Source: Flavobacteriia bacterium | Lineage (GTDB): Bacteria > Bacteroidota > Bacteroidia > Flavobacteriales > Schleiferiaceae | Reading direction: 5' to 3' | DNA: 48,154 bases | NCBI GenBank assembly: GCA_013373425.1 | Contig: JABXHW010000041.1 | Location: 1-48,154 of the forward strand | Shown: one piece after another, positions 23,410 through 31,324 of the stretch | Layout of the letters: every line of letters starts with the position of its first letter | Numbering within the stretch: the stretch's first letter is position 1 | The notes under the pieces: generated by a model | The model's database searches: none | Seen by the model: the letters and a program-made list of their open reading frames with translations, nothing else | Told to the model about the DNA's origin: nothing | Made by a program: the position numbers and the translations under genes

Positions 23410-24498
23410 TACTGCATTCAGTTCGACCCAAAGTGCTTCCGGGTAGTCAACAGGTACTTCCGAACCTGAAGGGTCTTCGCCGAGGCGGACGACTACAAGC
23501 TTGAGAGATGGCACGACCATCATCAGCTGACTGTTCAAACCGATAGCGGCATACATATCGGCCGGCGCAGAGGGAGTGAGTGAGCCGTTGAACTGTAGTT
23601 GAGAACCAGGAAGTCGGAACGATGATTTACCATTGAGCCAATAGAGATAGCCGTAACTTTCATTGAGCGACTGACTGCTGGTGACTAAGGTGCTGTGATT
23701 CGCCGCCGATAAAATCTCCTCTCCATTCCATGTTCCTTCAGATAGGTTGAGCAGTCCAAAGCGTGCCATGGAGCGAGCCGAGCTAAAGTACACGTGATTA
23801 TCTCCGAGCCAGAACCAAGTGCCAGCCACTCCAATCTTTCCCATGATTGAATCTTGAACAAACCCTTCGAAGGACGCGCCAATGGCATTGGAAATCACGT
23901 CGTGCGATAATGTGTATGGCGCATTGTGATAGGCCCAGCGAGTGCCAGGGTCTGCTAGATATTCCAAACAGCTCGGGTCGGTACAGTCAGAGTTGGCCAC
24001 ACCATCATCCAATCCAGAGGTCATGGTGAGCAAGTGTCGGACGAGAATATTGTTTTCTTGCTGACTAGAAGCAGATGTCCAGCCACTGCCCAAGTAGTTG
24101 GCTACGGGCTGTTCGTAGTCAAGTAACCCATGCTCTTCTGCGACTGCTGCAGCAAAGCCGGCCAAGGATTTACCTGCAGACGCCCAGTACCAGTTGGAAC
24201 CTCTGTCGAAAGGTTGACCATTTAGTTGATTGCCATTGTAGTGTTCCAAAGCGATTTCCCCATTGTGTAGTACAACGAATCCTCTTGTATTACTGCTGTC
24301 TAGGAAGTTGTATAAGTCGGAGATTGCGCCTGTATTCCAGCCTAGTTCCTGGGGGTCGACTTCCTCCCAACCTCCTGTCCAATTCTGTGGAAAGTAGGTA
24401 GCCTCAGGACGAGGTTCCGGTTCAGGATCTTCTTTTTTGCAAGAAATCACTACGAGCAAGATGGAAAAAAGGGCCGCGTACTTCATATCAATCTTCAT
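23398..24498 (-). CDS. Serine hydrolase lipoprotein (beta-lactamase/class C-like)
   Basis: 366 aa. Lipoprotein signal (LFSILLVVISCKKED) followed by a Pro/Glu-rich spacer and a serine beta-lactamase-like domain. The SxxK nucleophile motif reads SAGK in WYWASAGKSLAGF and the YxN motif reads YHN in WAYHNAPYTL. Likely a periplasmic or surface esterase or peptidase of the penicillin-binding fold; true lactamase activity is unlikely. ATG 24498 overlaps the kinase gene by 11 bp and ATG 24486 is an alternative. The overlap suggests co-expression with the two-component pair. Confidence 0.88.
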   Translation of the reverse strand: MKIDMKYAALFSILLVVISCKKEDPEPEPRPEATYFPQNWTGGWEEVDPQELGWNTGAISDLYNFLDSSNTRGFVVLHNGEIALEHYNGNQLNGQPFDRGSNWYWASAGKSLAGFAAAVAEEHGLLDYEQPVANYLGSGWTSASSQQENNILVRHLLTMTSGLDDGVANSDCTDPSCLEYLADPGTRWAYHNAPYTLSHDVISNAIGASFEGFVQDSIMGKIGVAGTWFWLGDNHVYFSSARSMARFGLLNLSEGTWNGEEILSAANHSTLVTSSQSLNESYGYLYWLNGKSSFRLPGSQLQFNGSLTPSAPADMYAAIGLNSQLMMVVPSLKLVVVRLGEDPSGSEVPVDYPEALWVELNAVLNR

Positions 24499-25891
24499 TG
24501 AGAGTTCTCTCTTGTACTACGTTGCTCAAGGCATGATTGGGGAAAACTAGGGCAAAAGTTGTTTCGATATCCGGTGAGGATTGAACAGTGATATTACCTT
24601 GATGAATCTTCATGATATTCTTGCTCAAACTTAAGCCAATCCCCGTGCCGTCTCGTTTAGTACTATAGAATGGAATGAAAATTCGCTCAAGTTTCTCCTT
24701 TTCAACTCCCGCTCCATTGTCTGTTACATTAAGGATTATTCGATTTTCTGTCACTATGTTGTGCAGACGAATTACGGGGTTGTCGGTATTTTTGAGAGCT
24801 GCGAAACTGTTTGTGATGAGGTTAATCATCACTTGTTCTACAAGCTTTCTATCACACCGAATGACCAAGTTTTTGTTTTTGCAGTGAACGTCCATGGTGA
24901 TCCCACGTCGTTCTGCTTCAGATTGTAGCAGTGAGTGGATGTCGCCAAAGAGATCACAGACGCGAACAATCTCAAACGTGGGAGCAGGAATCTTCGTCAA
25001 TTTTCTGTAATCATTGACAAATTCGAGCATACCGACACTTCTTCTATGGATAGTGTTGAGTGCCAACAATACATCACCTACCGTTTCATCGTCGAGCTGC
25101 GAGGCTTCCACCTGTTTGCCGTCTTCACCCTGAAGGAGGCTTTTCATGGTTTCGGTCAATGACGTAACTGGCGTAATCGAATTCATAATCTCATGGGTCA
25201 AGATTCGAATCAATTTATGCCAAGCTTCAATTTCCTTTTGTTCAATTTCATCCTTAATATCCTGGAAAGCGATGATGTAATGTGTGGTTCCCGTGAGTCG
25301 AACTGGATTCACATCCACCGAAACCTCCTTGAGACCAGTTAAGTCTTCAATTTGAATCAACTTTCTACCTCCGTACTTCAGTTCATCCACAGCTGAGCAG
25401 AACTCTGGATGACGAACTCTCAATCTATCCCACTGCTGAACTTGTGGAGTATTTAGCAAAGCTCCGGCAGCTTGATTGATAATTCCAATCTGACCTGATT
25501 CATCTAAAGTGATGATGCCAATATTGATTTTCTCAAGAATGAGTTTGAAGAGTTGATACTGACTCTCTTTCTCAATTCGCGCATGCTTGAACTTCTCGAT
25601 TATCTCGTTGAATGTCTTGTTCAAGTCGGTAAAGCTCCTGCCCATCTTTGGGTCTGAGAAGCTCACCGAATAGTCTTCGTACTTCACCGCATAAAGGAAC
25701 TTTGTCAGCTCACGATTGGTGCGATTGACGTAGTGTACAATCTCGTAAATCTGTATAAAGAGCAAGATGAGCACACTGGCAGACGTGAACCAGAAATTGC
25801 CATCGCTGATGAGCAGTGCTAGCAAGACCAGGTTCAACAACATGAGAACCAGCCGAACGATGAGGAAGATGTTGAACCGACTAAATTCCAT
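24488..25891 (-). CDS. Sensor histidine kinase (NtrY/NtrB-like)
   Basis: 467 aa. Two membrane segments near residues 10-29 and 36-52 with almost no periplasmic loop, then a HAMP-like linker, a PAS domain (about 115-215, IGIITLDESGQIGIINQAAG), a HisKA domain with phospho-acceptor His233 in ILTHEIMNSITP and a HATPase_c domain (NLITNSFAALKN, DNGAGV, GTGIGLSLSKNIM). The short loop suggests it senses membrane or cytoplasmic signals. It overlaps the response regulator by 11 bp. Confidence 0.93.
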   Translation of the reverse strand: MEFSRFNIFLIVRLVLMLLNLVLLALLISDGNFWFTSASVLILLFIQIYEIVHYVNRTNRELTKFLYAVKYEDYSVSFSDPKMGRSFTDLNKTFNEIIEKFKHARIEKESQYQLFKLILEKINIGIITLDESGQIGIINQAAGALLNTPQVQQWDRLRVRHPEFCSAVDELKYGGRKLIQIEDLTGLKEVSVDVNPVRLTGTTHYIIAFQDIKDEIEQKEIEAWHKLIRILTHEIMNSITPVTSLTETMKSLLQGEDGKQVEASQLDDETVGDVLLALNTIHRRSVGMLEFVNDYRKLTKIPAPTFEIVRVCDLFGDIHSLLQSEAERRGITMDVHCKNKNLVIRCDRKLVEQVMINLITNSFAALKNTDNPVIRLHNIVTENRIILNVTDNGAGVEKEKLERIFIPFYSTKRDGTGIGLSLSKNIMKIHQGNITVQSSPDIETTFALVFPNHALSNVVQERTLNED

Positions 25892-27248
25892 GTTTCTCTA
25901 TTCTTCTATATAGCGCAGCGCGGGTCAAACCTAAATCTGAAGCTGCCTTACTAATGTTGCCTTTGTGCTTTCTCATGGCTTTATCGATGAGGAATTTCTC
26001 CATCTCATCCAGATTCAGTGTATCGATTGCGTCGTCTCCTGTGCTAGAGTTGAAGTTGACCATATCCAGCGTTAAGTGCGAGGAGTCGGAAAGAATGATC
26101 ATTCGCTCTATGGCATGCTCGAGTTCACGAATGTTTCCTGGCCAGTGATAATCCATCAAGCTGTTGAGTACTTCTGGTGCTACGGTTAAGTCGAACTTGT
26201 TGTACTTCTTCCCATAGCGCTGAAGGAAGTGGTCGACCAAGATTGGGATGTCTTCCACGCGTTCGCGGAGTGGTGGAATAATCAACTCTACGGTATTGAC
26301 GCGGTAAAGGAGGTCTTGTCGGAAGTCACCTTTACCTACCATTTCATGGATGGGCATGTTGGTTGCGCAAATCAATCGGACATCAAAGCTGAATTCCTTC
26401 GTGTCGCCAAGGCGAGTTAATCTTCTATTTTGGAGTACGGTGAGCATTTTAGCTTGAAGGTGAAGTGGCAAGTTGCCAATCTCATCCAGGAAAAGTGTGC
26501 CACTGTCTGCCAATTCGAATCGACCTGCACGATCTTGATGCGCATCGGTGAAGGCGCCTTTCTTATGACCGAAGAGTTCACTTTCAAATAAGTTCTCGTT
26601 TAGCGCACCTAAGTCGACATGTATAAATGATTCATTCTTTCTTAAGGATGCTCTATGAAGCGCGCGAGCTACAAGTGTTTTACCTGTACCGTTTTCACCG
26701 AGGATGAGAACATTCGCGTCGGTGTTACCTACCTTGTCAATTGTCTTCATGAGGTTTAGCATCGCCTGACTCTCACCGATGAAATCGCCCAGGGCCAAAT
26801 CGCGATCTTCTTCCATGCTCTTGCGAGTAGCCTCGAGTTTAGTGGCCTTCTTGTTCGATTGCTGCAGTTGAAGTGCAGAGTTTATTGTGGCCAGCAATTT
26901 CTCATTCTTCCATGGCTTCAACACGAAATCGGTTGCACCGCGCTTGATAGCACTCACGGCCAATTCCACATCTCCGTATGCTGTCATTAATATAACGAGC
27001 GTGTTGGGAGATACCTCTTTAATATGGTTGAGCCAGTAGATTCCTTCTCGTCCATCATTGTCACCCTTGGTGAAGTTCATGTCGAGGAGTATAAGGTCTA
27101 CTTCTGATTTACTCAATGCCGTATTGAGTTCGCGCGGGTGTTTTTCTCCATCCACCTGTGTGAAGTGGTGCTTTAAAAAGAGTCTTGCACTAGTGAGTAC
27201 ATCTGGATCGTCATCTATGATGAGGATATGAGCTTCGGTTTTCTTCAT
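25881..27248 (-). CDS. Sigma-54-dependent response regulator (NtrC family)
   Basis: 455 aa: receiver domain with phospho-Asp56 (ILLDMNF), AAA+ domain with Walker A GENGTGKT (183-190), the sigma-54 contact loop as GAFTDA (230-235) instead of GAFTGA, and a Fis-type helix-turn-helix at the end (ISKAASDLGLTRAALYRRIEKHGI region). The GAFTDA variant is, from general knowledge, common in Bacteroidota homologues. Co-transcribed with the kinase; divergent from the exported protein gene and the ABC transporter that follow. Those may be its targets. Confidence 0.95.
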   Translation of the reverse strand: MKKTEAHILIIDDDPDVLTSARLFLKHHFTQVDGEKHPRELNTALSKSEVDLILLDMNFTKGDNDGREGIYWLNHIKEVSPNTLVILMTAYGDVELAVSAIKRGATDFVLKPWKNEKLLATINSALQLQQSNKKATKLEATRKSMEEDRDLALGDFIGESQAMLNLMKTIDKVGNTDANVLILGENGTGKTLVARALHRASLRKNESFIHVDLGALNENLFESELFGHKKGAFTDAHQDRAGRFELADSGTLFLDEIGNLPLHLQAKMLTVLQNRRLTRLGDTKEFSFDVRLICATNMPIHEMVGKGDFRQDLLYRVNTVELIIPPLRERVEDIPILVDHFLQRYGKKYNKFDLTVAPEVLNSLMDYHWPGNIRELEHAIERMIILSDSSHLTLDMVNFNSSTGDDAIDTLNLDEMEKFLIDKAMRKHKGNISKAASDLGLTRAALYRRIEKHGI

Positions 27249-27272
27249 TCTGATAGGGGCTTTCCTATCCGT

Positions 27273-27285
27273 TAATGTACGGAAT
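27273..27285 (-). promoter_or_regulatory. Shared 13-bp motif upstream of the response regulator gene
   Basis: Minus-strand ATTCCGTACATTA, identical to the motif upstream of ftsX (15296-15308). Here it ends 24 bp before the ATG. It may be an extended -7 region. Confidence 0.35.
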
Positions 27286-27470
27286 CGGACGCCATAGTGT
27301 TCGTATCCGAACAGTTTTAAATAAAGTAGCAGAAGTGGAAAAATCGTAAATACCTAAAAATCAGGTCTTTAACATTTTGGCACGGGGTGATTAGGGTAGC
27401 GGCACACCGATTGACTAATACTTGGCATCAACAACAAAACACAGTGCTCGGGAAGGCCTCGGGGACAAAA

Positions 27471-27836
27471 ATGAAAAAACTAACTGAAATGAAAAATTTG
27501 CGCCACCTTCTTATGATTGGAGCTTTTATGGCAGGTTCATTTGCTTCTTATGCAGATGCTGCTCCACGCCCAATCCGTCAAGTCAACCAGTTGAAAACAA
27601 CTATGTTGCAGAAAGTTTCAGAGCTCAGCCTTGATGCTTATGATATCGACGAAGTCGAGCTTCAAGTATCGTACGTTGTCAGCCCAACCGGGGAAGTAGA
27701 AGTAACTGAAGTATCAGGTTCAAGCTGCTTCGTGAACGAATACGTTCGCATGATGATTGAAAAAGATGAGGTTCGTGTAGACGACTCTCTTATCGGTCAG
27801 GAAGTGACCATGAACATCAAATACGCTCGAATCTAA
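27471..27836 (+). CDS. Small exported protein of unknown function
   Basis: 121 aa from ATG 27471, with a likely signal peptide (MKKLTEMKNLRHLLMIGAFMAGSFASYADA, cleavage after ADA). The body VELQVSYVVSPTGEVEVTEVSGSSCFVNEYVRMMIE has the pattern of a TonB C-terminal-like fold (partner of outer membrane receptors or a degenerate version). The alternative ATG at 27387 gives an N-terminal region without a recognisable signal. Divergent from the response regulator, so possibly controlled by it. Name not assigned. Confidence 0.65.
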   Translation: MKKLTEMKNLRHLLMIGAFMAGSFASYADAAPRPIRQVNQLKTTMLQKVSELSLDAYDIDEVELQVSYVVSPTGEVEVTEVSGSSCFVNEYVRMMIEKDEVRVDDSLIGQEVTMNIKYARI

Positions 27837-28232
27837 TACGAGATACTTTGAGAGTCGTGATCACTAATGAGCAATAAAATTTAATTCGAACAGCCCTAGA
27901 AACTGGCTAGTCAGCGTTCTTCAAGCCAAGTATAACAGTCAGTTCAAGTAGCAGAACATTAGGGTTTTGACGTCGGTTTCGACGGGCCGTTTCGAGTTAA
28001 AGATCACGATACAAAAGAGCTCCGACTATCACGGATGCGTCCACCTTCAGTAATCAACACGGGTAAATTTTGTGTTAAACGTGCTTCATTCACCCGAAGA
28101 GATCAATGAAAACTACAGACGCTCTTCAATCCAAGATAGCGGGGCTTTTTCTTTTGTTAGGTGATTGAGTAGGGAATGGGTGTAGAGTCAATTCTACGTT
28201 CCTTATTTTCGAAATGACAAACCCTAACGCAG
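27837..28232. other. Structured intergenic region before the ABC operon
   Basis: 396 bp without a convincing gene. It has several short stems: CGTCG-GTTT-CGACG (27971-27984), TCCG...CGGA (28021-28035), AACAC...GTGTT (28057-28076), GAAGAG...CTCTTC (28096-28127) and a T-rich tail near 28145. Two tiny overlapping ORFs (28035-28109 and 28106-28168, ATGA overlap) could be leader peptides but have no support. A -7-like TATTTTCG lies at 28204-28211. It may encode an untranslated RNA or a long leader. Confidence 0.4.
28182..28211 (+). promoter_or_regulatory. Putative promoter/operator of the ABC operon
   Basis: TATTTTCG (28204-28211), the same variant as upstream of leuS, lies 21 bp before the ATG at 28233. 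It is preceded by the inverted repeat GTAGA...TCTAC (28182-28186 and 28193-28197), which could be an operator. Confidence 0.35.
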
Positions 28233-28916
28233 ATGATAGAGCTAAACAAGCTTTCTAAAACCTACCGTTCGAACTCAGTCGAAACGGTTGCCCTTCATAA
28301 CGTGTCCATCTCCATCCAACAGGGAGAATTTGTCTCCATCATGGGGCCATCCGGATGCGGCAAGTCCACCCTACTCAATCTGATGGGGATGCTGGACAAT
28401 CCTACCGACGGGAGCTATACCTTTAATGGTACGAACGTCTTCTCATTGAAAGAAGCAGATCGCGTCGCCTTGCGAAAGGAAAACATCGGATTTGTATTCC
28501 AAAGTTTTAATCTGATTGATGAACTCACAGTAGCTGAGAACGTCGAACTGCCACTAGTATACCTCAAACGCCCAAGTAGCGAGCGCAAGAAGCTGGTTGC
28601 AGAAATGCTCGAGCGAATGGGAATGATGCATAGAGCACAACACTTTCCGGGTGAATTGAGCGGCGGACAACAACAGCGCGTAGCTGTGGCGAGAGCAGTG
28701 ATTTCCAATCCAAAAGTCATTCTAGCCGACGAACCCACAGGAAACTTGGATTCCGTTCACGGTAATGAAGTGATGGAACTGCTCAGTGAACTGAATAATC
28801 AAGGGACCACTATTGTGATGGTAACCCACAGTTCGCACGATGCGAGTTACTCAAAACGGGTAATCCGATTAATGGATGGTGAAGTAATCTCAGAAAACAA
28901 CTTGATGCATGCTTAA
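28233..28916 (+). CDS. ABC transporter ATP-binding protein (MacB/LolD type)
   Basis: 227 aa. Walker A GPSGCGKS (38-45), signature LSGGQ (142-146) and Walker B region ILADEP (163-168) followed by TGNLDS. This type of ATPase drives FtsX/MacB-like permeases that move or extract lipoproteins, lipids or peptides through mechanotransmission. The next gene overlaps it by 8 bp, and two permeases follow, so they form one transporter operon. Confidence 0.95.
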   Translation: MIELNKLSKTYRSNSVETVALHNVSISIQQGEFVSIMGPSGCGKSTLLNLMGMLDNPTDGSYTFNGTNVFSLKEADRVALRKENIGFVFQSFNLIDELTVAENVELPLVYLKRPSSERKKLVAEMLERMGMMHRAQHFPGELSGGQQQRVAVARAVISNPKVILADEPTGNLDSVHGNEVMELLSELNNQGTTIVMVTHSSHDASYSKRVIRLMDGEVISENNLMHA

Positions 28917-31323
28917 TACCTCCTGGCGGTTTTTTATTCGCGCGGTTTTTCAACACCGTGCGTATACGCTCCTGAATGTTCTGGGGCTGGCCGTAGGTTT
29001 GGCGGTAACGCTATTGGTAACATTGTATCTCAAGGCTGAGCTCACTTATGATGAGCACTATCCCGACTCTGACCGAATCTACCGATTGACGAGTCAGTTT
29101 TATTTTGAGAATGAACAGAATCACTATGCATGGACCGGACTAGGTCTTGCGCCGCTACTCCAAGAGGAAACCGATGCGATTCAGCAGTTCGTCCGCATCG
29201 GAAGGGCAGGTGATAATGTACTCTTAAAAACATCCACACAAGCCTTTTATGAAGATGAGATCTTCTACGCGGACACGACTTATTTTGAATTGTTTCCGGC
29301 CAAGTTCATTCAAGGTGATGCTCAGTCCGCTTTTAACTCTTCGAATAATATCATCCTCACGGAGTCTCTGGCTTGGACCCTCTTTGGAGAGGAGGATCCA
29401 ATGGGGCAGACGATTCGAACAAACAATAATCAGTTCAAGGTTTCAGGGGTGATTGAAGATCTGCCTGAAAACAGTCATATTCGATTCAAAGCCCTGCTTC
29501 CAGCCTTCGTAAGCGATATACCTCGGGAGAAATTGATTGAAAGTTTGTGGGCAGCTTCAACCTACACCTACATCATGCTCAAGCCTAATCGCAAGGTGAA
29601 TGAGGTTGAAGTGGCGTTTCAAACTTTGCACGACCGACACATGGTGAGCGTGGCAAGGGCTATCAATTCCGATTACGACATCAAAACAGAGGCGCTCACA
29701 AGTATTCATTACTCTTCAACCGCCGATTACGATTTACCTAAGGGGAAGACATCTTACCTCTATGTGTTTTCTGGAGTGGGTCTGTTGATTCTCTGCCTTG
29801 CCATGATCAATTACATCAACCTTTCTACGGCAAGGGCTTCAGGAAGAGCGAAGGAAATTGGCATGAGAAAAGTTCTGGGCAGTACGCGTCGAGATTTAAT
29901 TTGGCAATTGATACTCGAGTCGGTACTTCTCACATTTATCGCCTTGTTCCTCTCGGTTATCATGGCAGAAATCATCACACAAACCTCCTTCTTCGAACAG
30001 CTGATTCAAAAGGATCTGTCGTTGAATATTCTGGCTGACCCATGGCTGATTTATGGAGGCATCCTCGTAACCTTTGTGGTAGGGGCCATTTCAGGTGTGT
30101 ATCCTGCCTTCTGTTTGAGTAAAATTCCCGTAGCGAAGGCCTTGAAGGGGAGTTATAAAACGGGGTCGCGAAGCAAGAAGCTGCGTTCTTTCCTTGTCGG
30201 TACGCAGTTTACCATTAGTATTTCAGTAGTGGTCCTCGCCCTTTTGATGGCTGGCCAGATGGAATTTATGAGTGATCGTTACCTCGGGTTTAACAAGGAG
30301 GATATCATTCTCGTTCCCGTGCAGGACACTTCTCTCCAAGGTGACATCCCCAATTTGCTCGATGAAATTCAGTCTCAGAGTAAAGTCATTTCTGCCACCA
30401 TCGCGAAGAACACTCCAGGTGGAGTGGTTGGAAGAACACTTATGTCGAACATGGCCGATGGCGCTACCGCAAAGCGTGAAGCAGTTGATTTCATGCATGT
30501 GGGATACAACTATTTTGAGACCATGGAAATGGAGTTCGTTCAAGGTGGAGATTTCCGTTTGGATAAGCACACCGATTCCACCACAAGCATCGTGGTCAAT
30601 GAAAAATTAGTAGAGTTCTATGGGTTTGATGACCCTATAGGAAGCCGCTTGCATTGGGGGTTGAAAGAGTCTAGTGGCCTGCCTATGTCTGCCGAAATTG
30701 TCGGGGTTATAAAAGACGTGAATATCTCAAGCCTTCATTCCGAAGTCAAGCCTATGGTCTTCTTCAATTTTAATAAAGACGACGGGATGGGGTCGCTGCA
30801 CATTCGTGTAGAGTCAGAAAACTTGAAGGGCGCTCTAGCTCAAATAGAAGAAGTGTGGAATCAATACAATGTAGGTCGACCTTTCGAATTCAGTTTCTTG
30901 GATAAAACCTTGGCTGAGCTCTACGCTGAGGATCGTCGACAAACGCGATTGATATCTACGTTTACCCTGGTCACGATACTCATATCCTCATTGGGTTTGT
31001 TAGGCCTCACTTCGTACACCACCCAGCAGCGATACAAAGAGATTGGCGTGAGAAAAGTACTTGGTGCTTCAGCGAAACAAATCGTTGGATTGCTCTTCAA
31101 AGATGTAGCCGTCTTGGTAACAATTGCGGTTCTCATCAGCATTCCTTTGAGCTACCTCGCCTATCAATCCTGGGTGAGCAACTTTGCCTATCTCGCCCCA
31201 ATGCACTGGTCGGTGTTCTTTATCACGGGCATCTTCGCAGTAACCATCGCCTATACCATGGTGAGTCTACACTCTCTGAAAGCAGCTAAGACCAATCCTG
31301 TCCATTCCTTGAAGTACGAGTAG
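28909..31323 (+). CDS. ABC transporter permease, FtsX/MacB type (1)
   Basis: 804 aa with two halves. Each half has a membrane segment, a periplasmic MacB_PCD-like domain and an FtsX core (GRAKEIGMRKVLGSTRRDLIW near residue 315, and YKEIGVRKVLGASAKQIVGLLF near residue 710). Eight membrane segments in total are expected. Likely pairs with the upstream ATPase. It overlaps the ATPase by 8 bp and the next permease follows after 1 bp. The substrate is unknown. Confidence 0.92.
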   Translation: MLNTSWRFFIRAVFQHRAYTLLNVLGLAVGLAVTLLVTLYLKAELTYDEHYPDSDRIYRLTSQFYFENEQNHYAWTGLGLAPLLQEETDAIQQFVRIGRAGDNVLLKTSTQAFYEDEIFYADTTYFELFPAKFIQGDAQSAFNSSNNIILTESLAWTLFGEEDPMGQTIRTNNNQFKVSGVIEDLPENSHIRFKALLPAFVSDIPREKLIESLWAASTYTYIMLKPNRKVNEVEVAFQTLHDRHMVSVARAINSDYDIKTEALTSIHYSSTADYDLPKGKTSYLYVFSGVGLLILCLAMINYINLSTARASGRAKEIGMRKVLGSTRRDLIWQLILESVLLTFIALFLSVIMAEIITQTSFFEQLIQKDLSLNILADPWLIYGGILVTFVVGAISGVYPAFCLSKIPVAKALKGSYKTGSRSKKLRSFLVGTQFTISISVVVLALLMAGQMEFMSDRYLGFNKEDIILVPVQDTSLQGDIPNLLDEIQSQSKVISATIAKNTPGGVVGRTLMSNMADGATAKREAVDFMHVGYNYFETMEMEFVQGGDFRLDKHTDSTTSIVVNEKLVEFYGFDDPIGSRLHWGLKESSGLPMSAEIVGVIKDVNISSLHSEVKPMVFFNFNKDDGMGSLHIRVESENLKGALAQIEEVWNQYNVGRPFEFSFLDKTLAELYAEDRRQTRLISTFTLVTILISSLGLLGLTSYTTQQRYKEIGVRKVLGASAKQIVGLLFKDVAVLVTIAVLISIPLSYLAYQSWVSNFAYLAPMHWSVFFITGIFAVTIAYTMVSLHSLKAAKTNPVHSLKYE

Positions 31324-31324
31324 G

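Noticed and set aside
25881-27248. GAFTDA in place of GAFTGA as a loss of sigma-54 contact
   Set aside because: The variant is common in Bacteroidota NtrC-type regulators, so it is not evidence for loss of function.
27377-27396. Sigma-54 promoter before the small exported protein (TTGGCACG)
   Set aside because: The -24 GG is good, but at the required distance the -12 GC is replaced by TT, so the site is incomplete.
27961-28140. tmRNA or 6S RNA
   Set aside because: The GGG(G)CTGA start and the CCA end of tmRNA are missing, and no known 6S pattern is recognised; only generic stems are visible.
28035-28168. Two tiny ORFs (24 and 20 codons) with an ATGA overlap as leader peptides
   Set aside because: No ribosome site, family similarity or clear attenuator; such short ORFs arise by chance.
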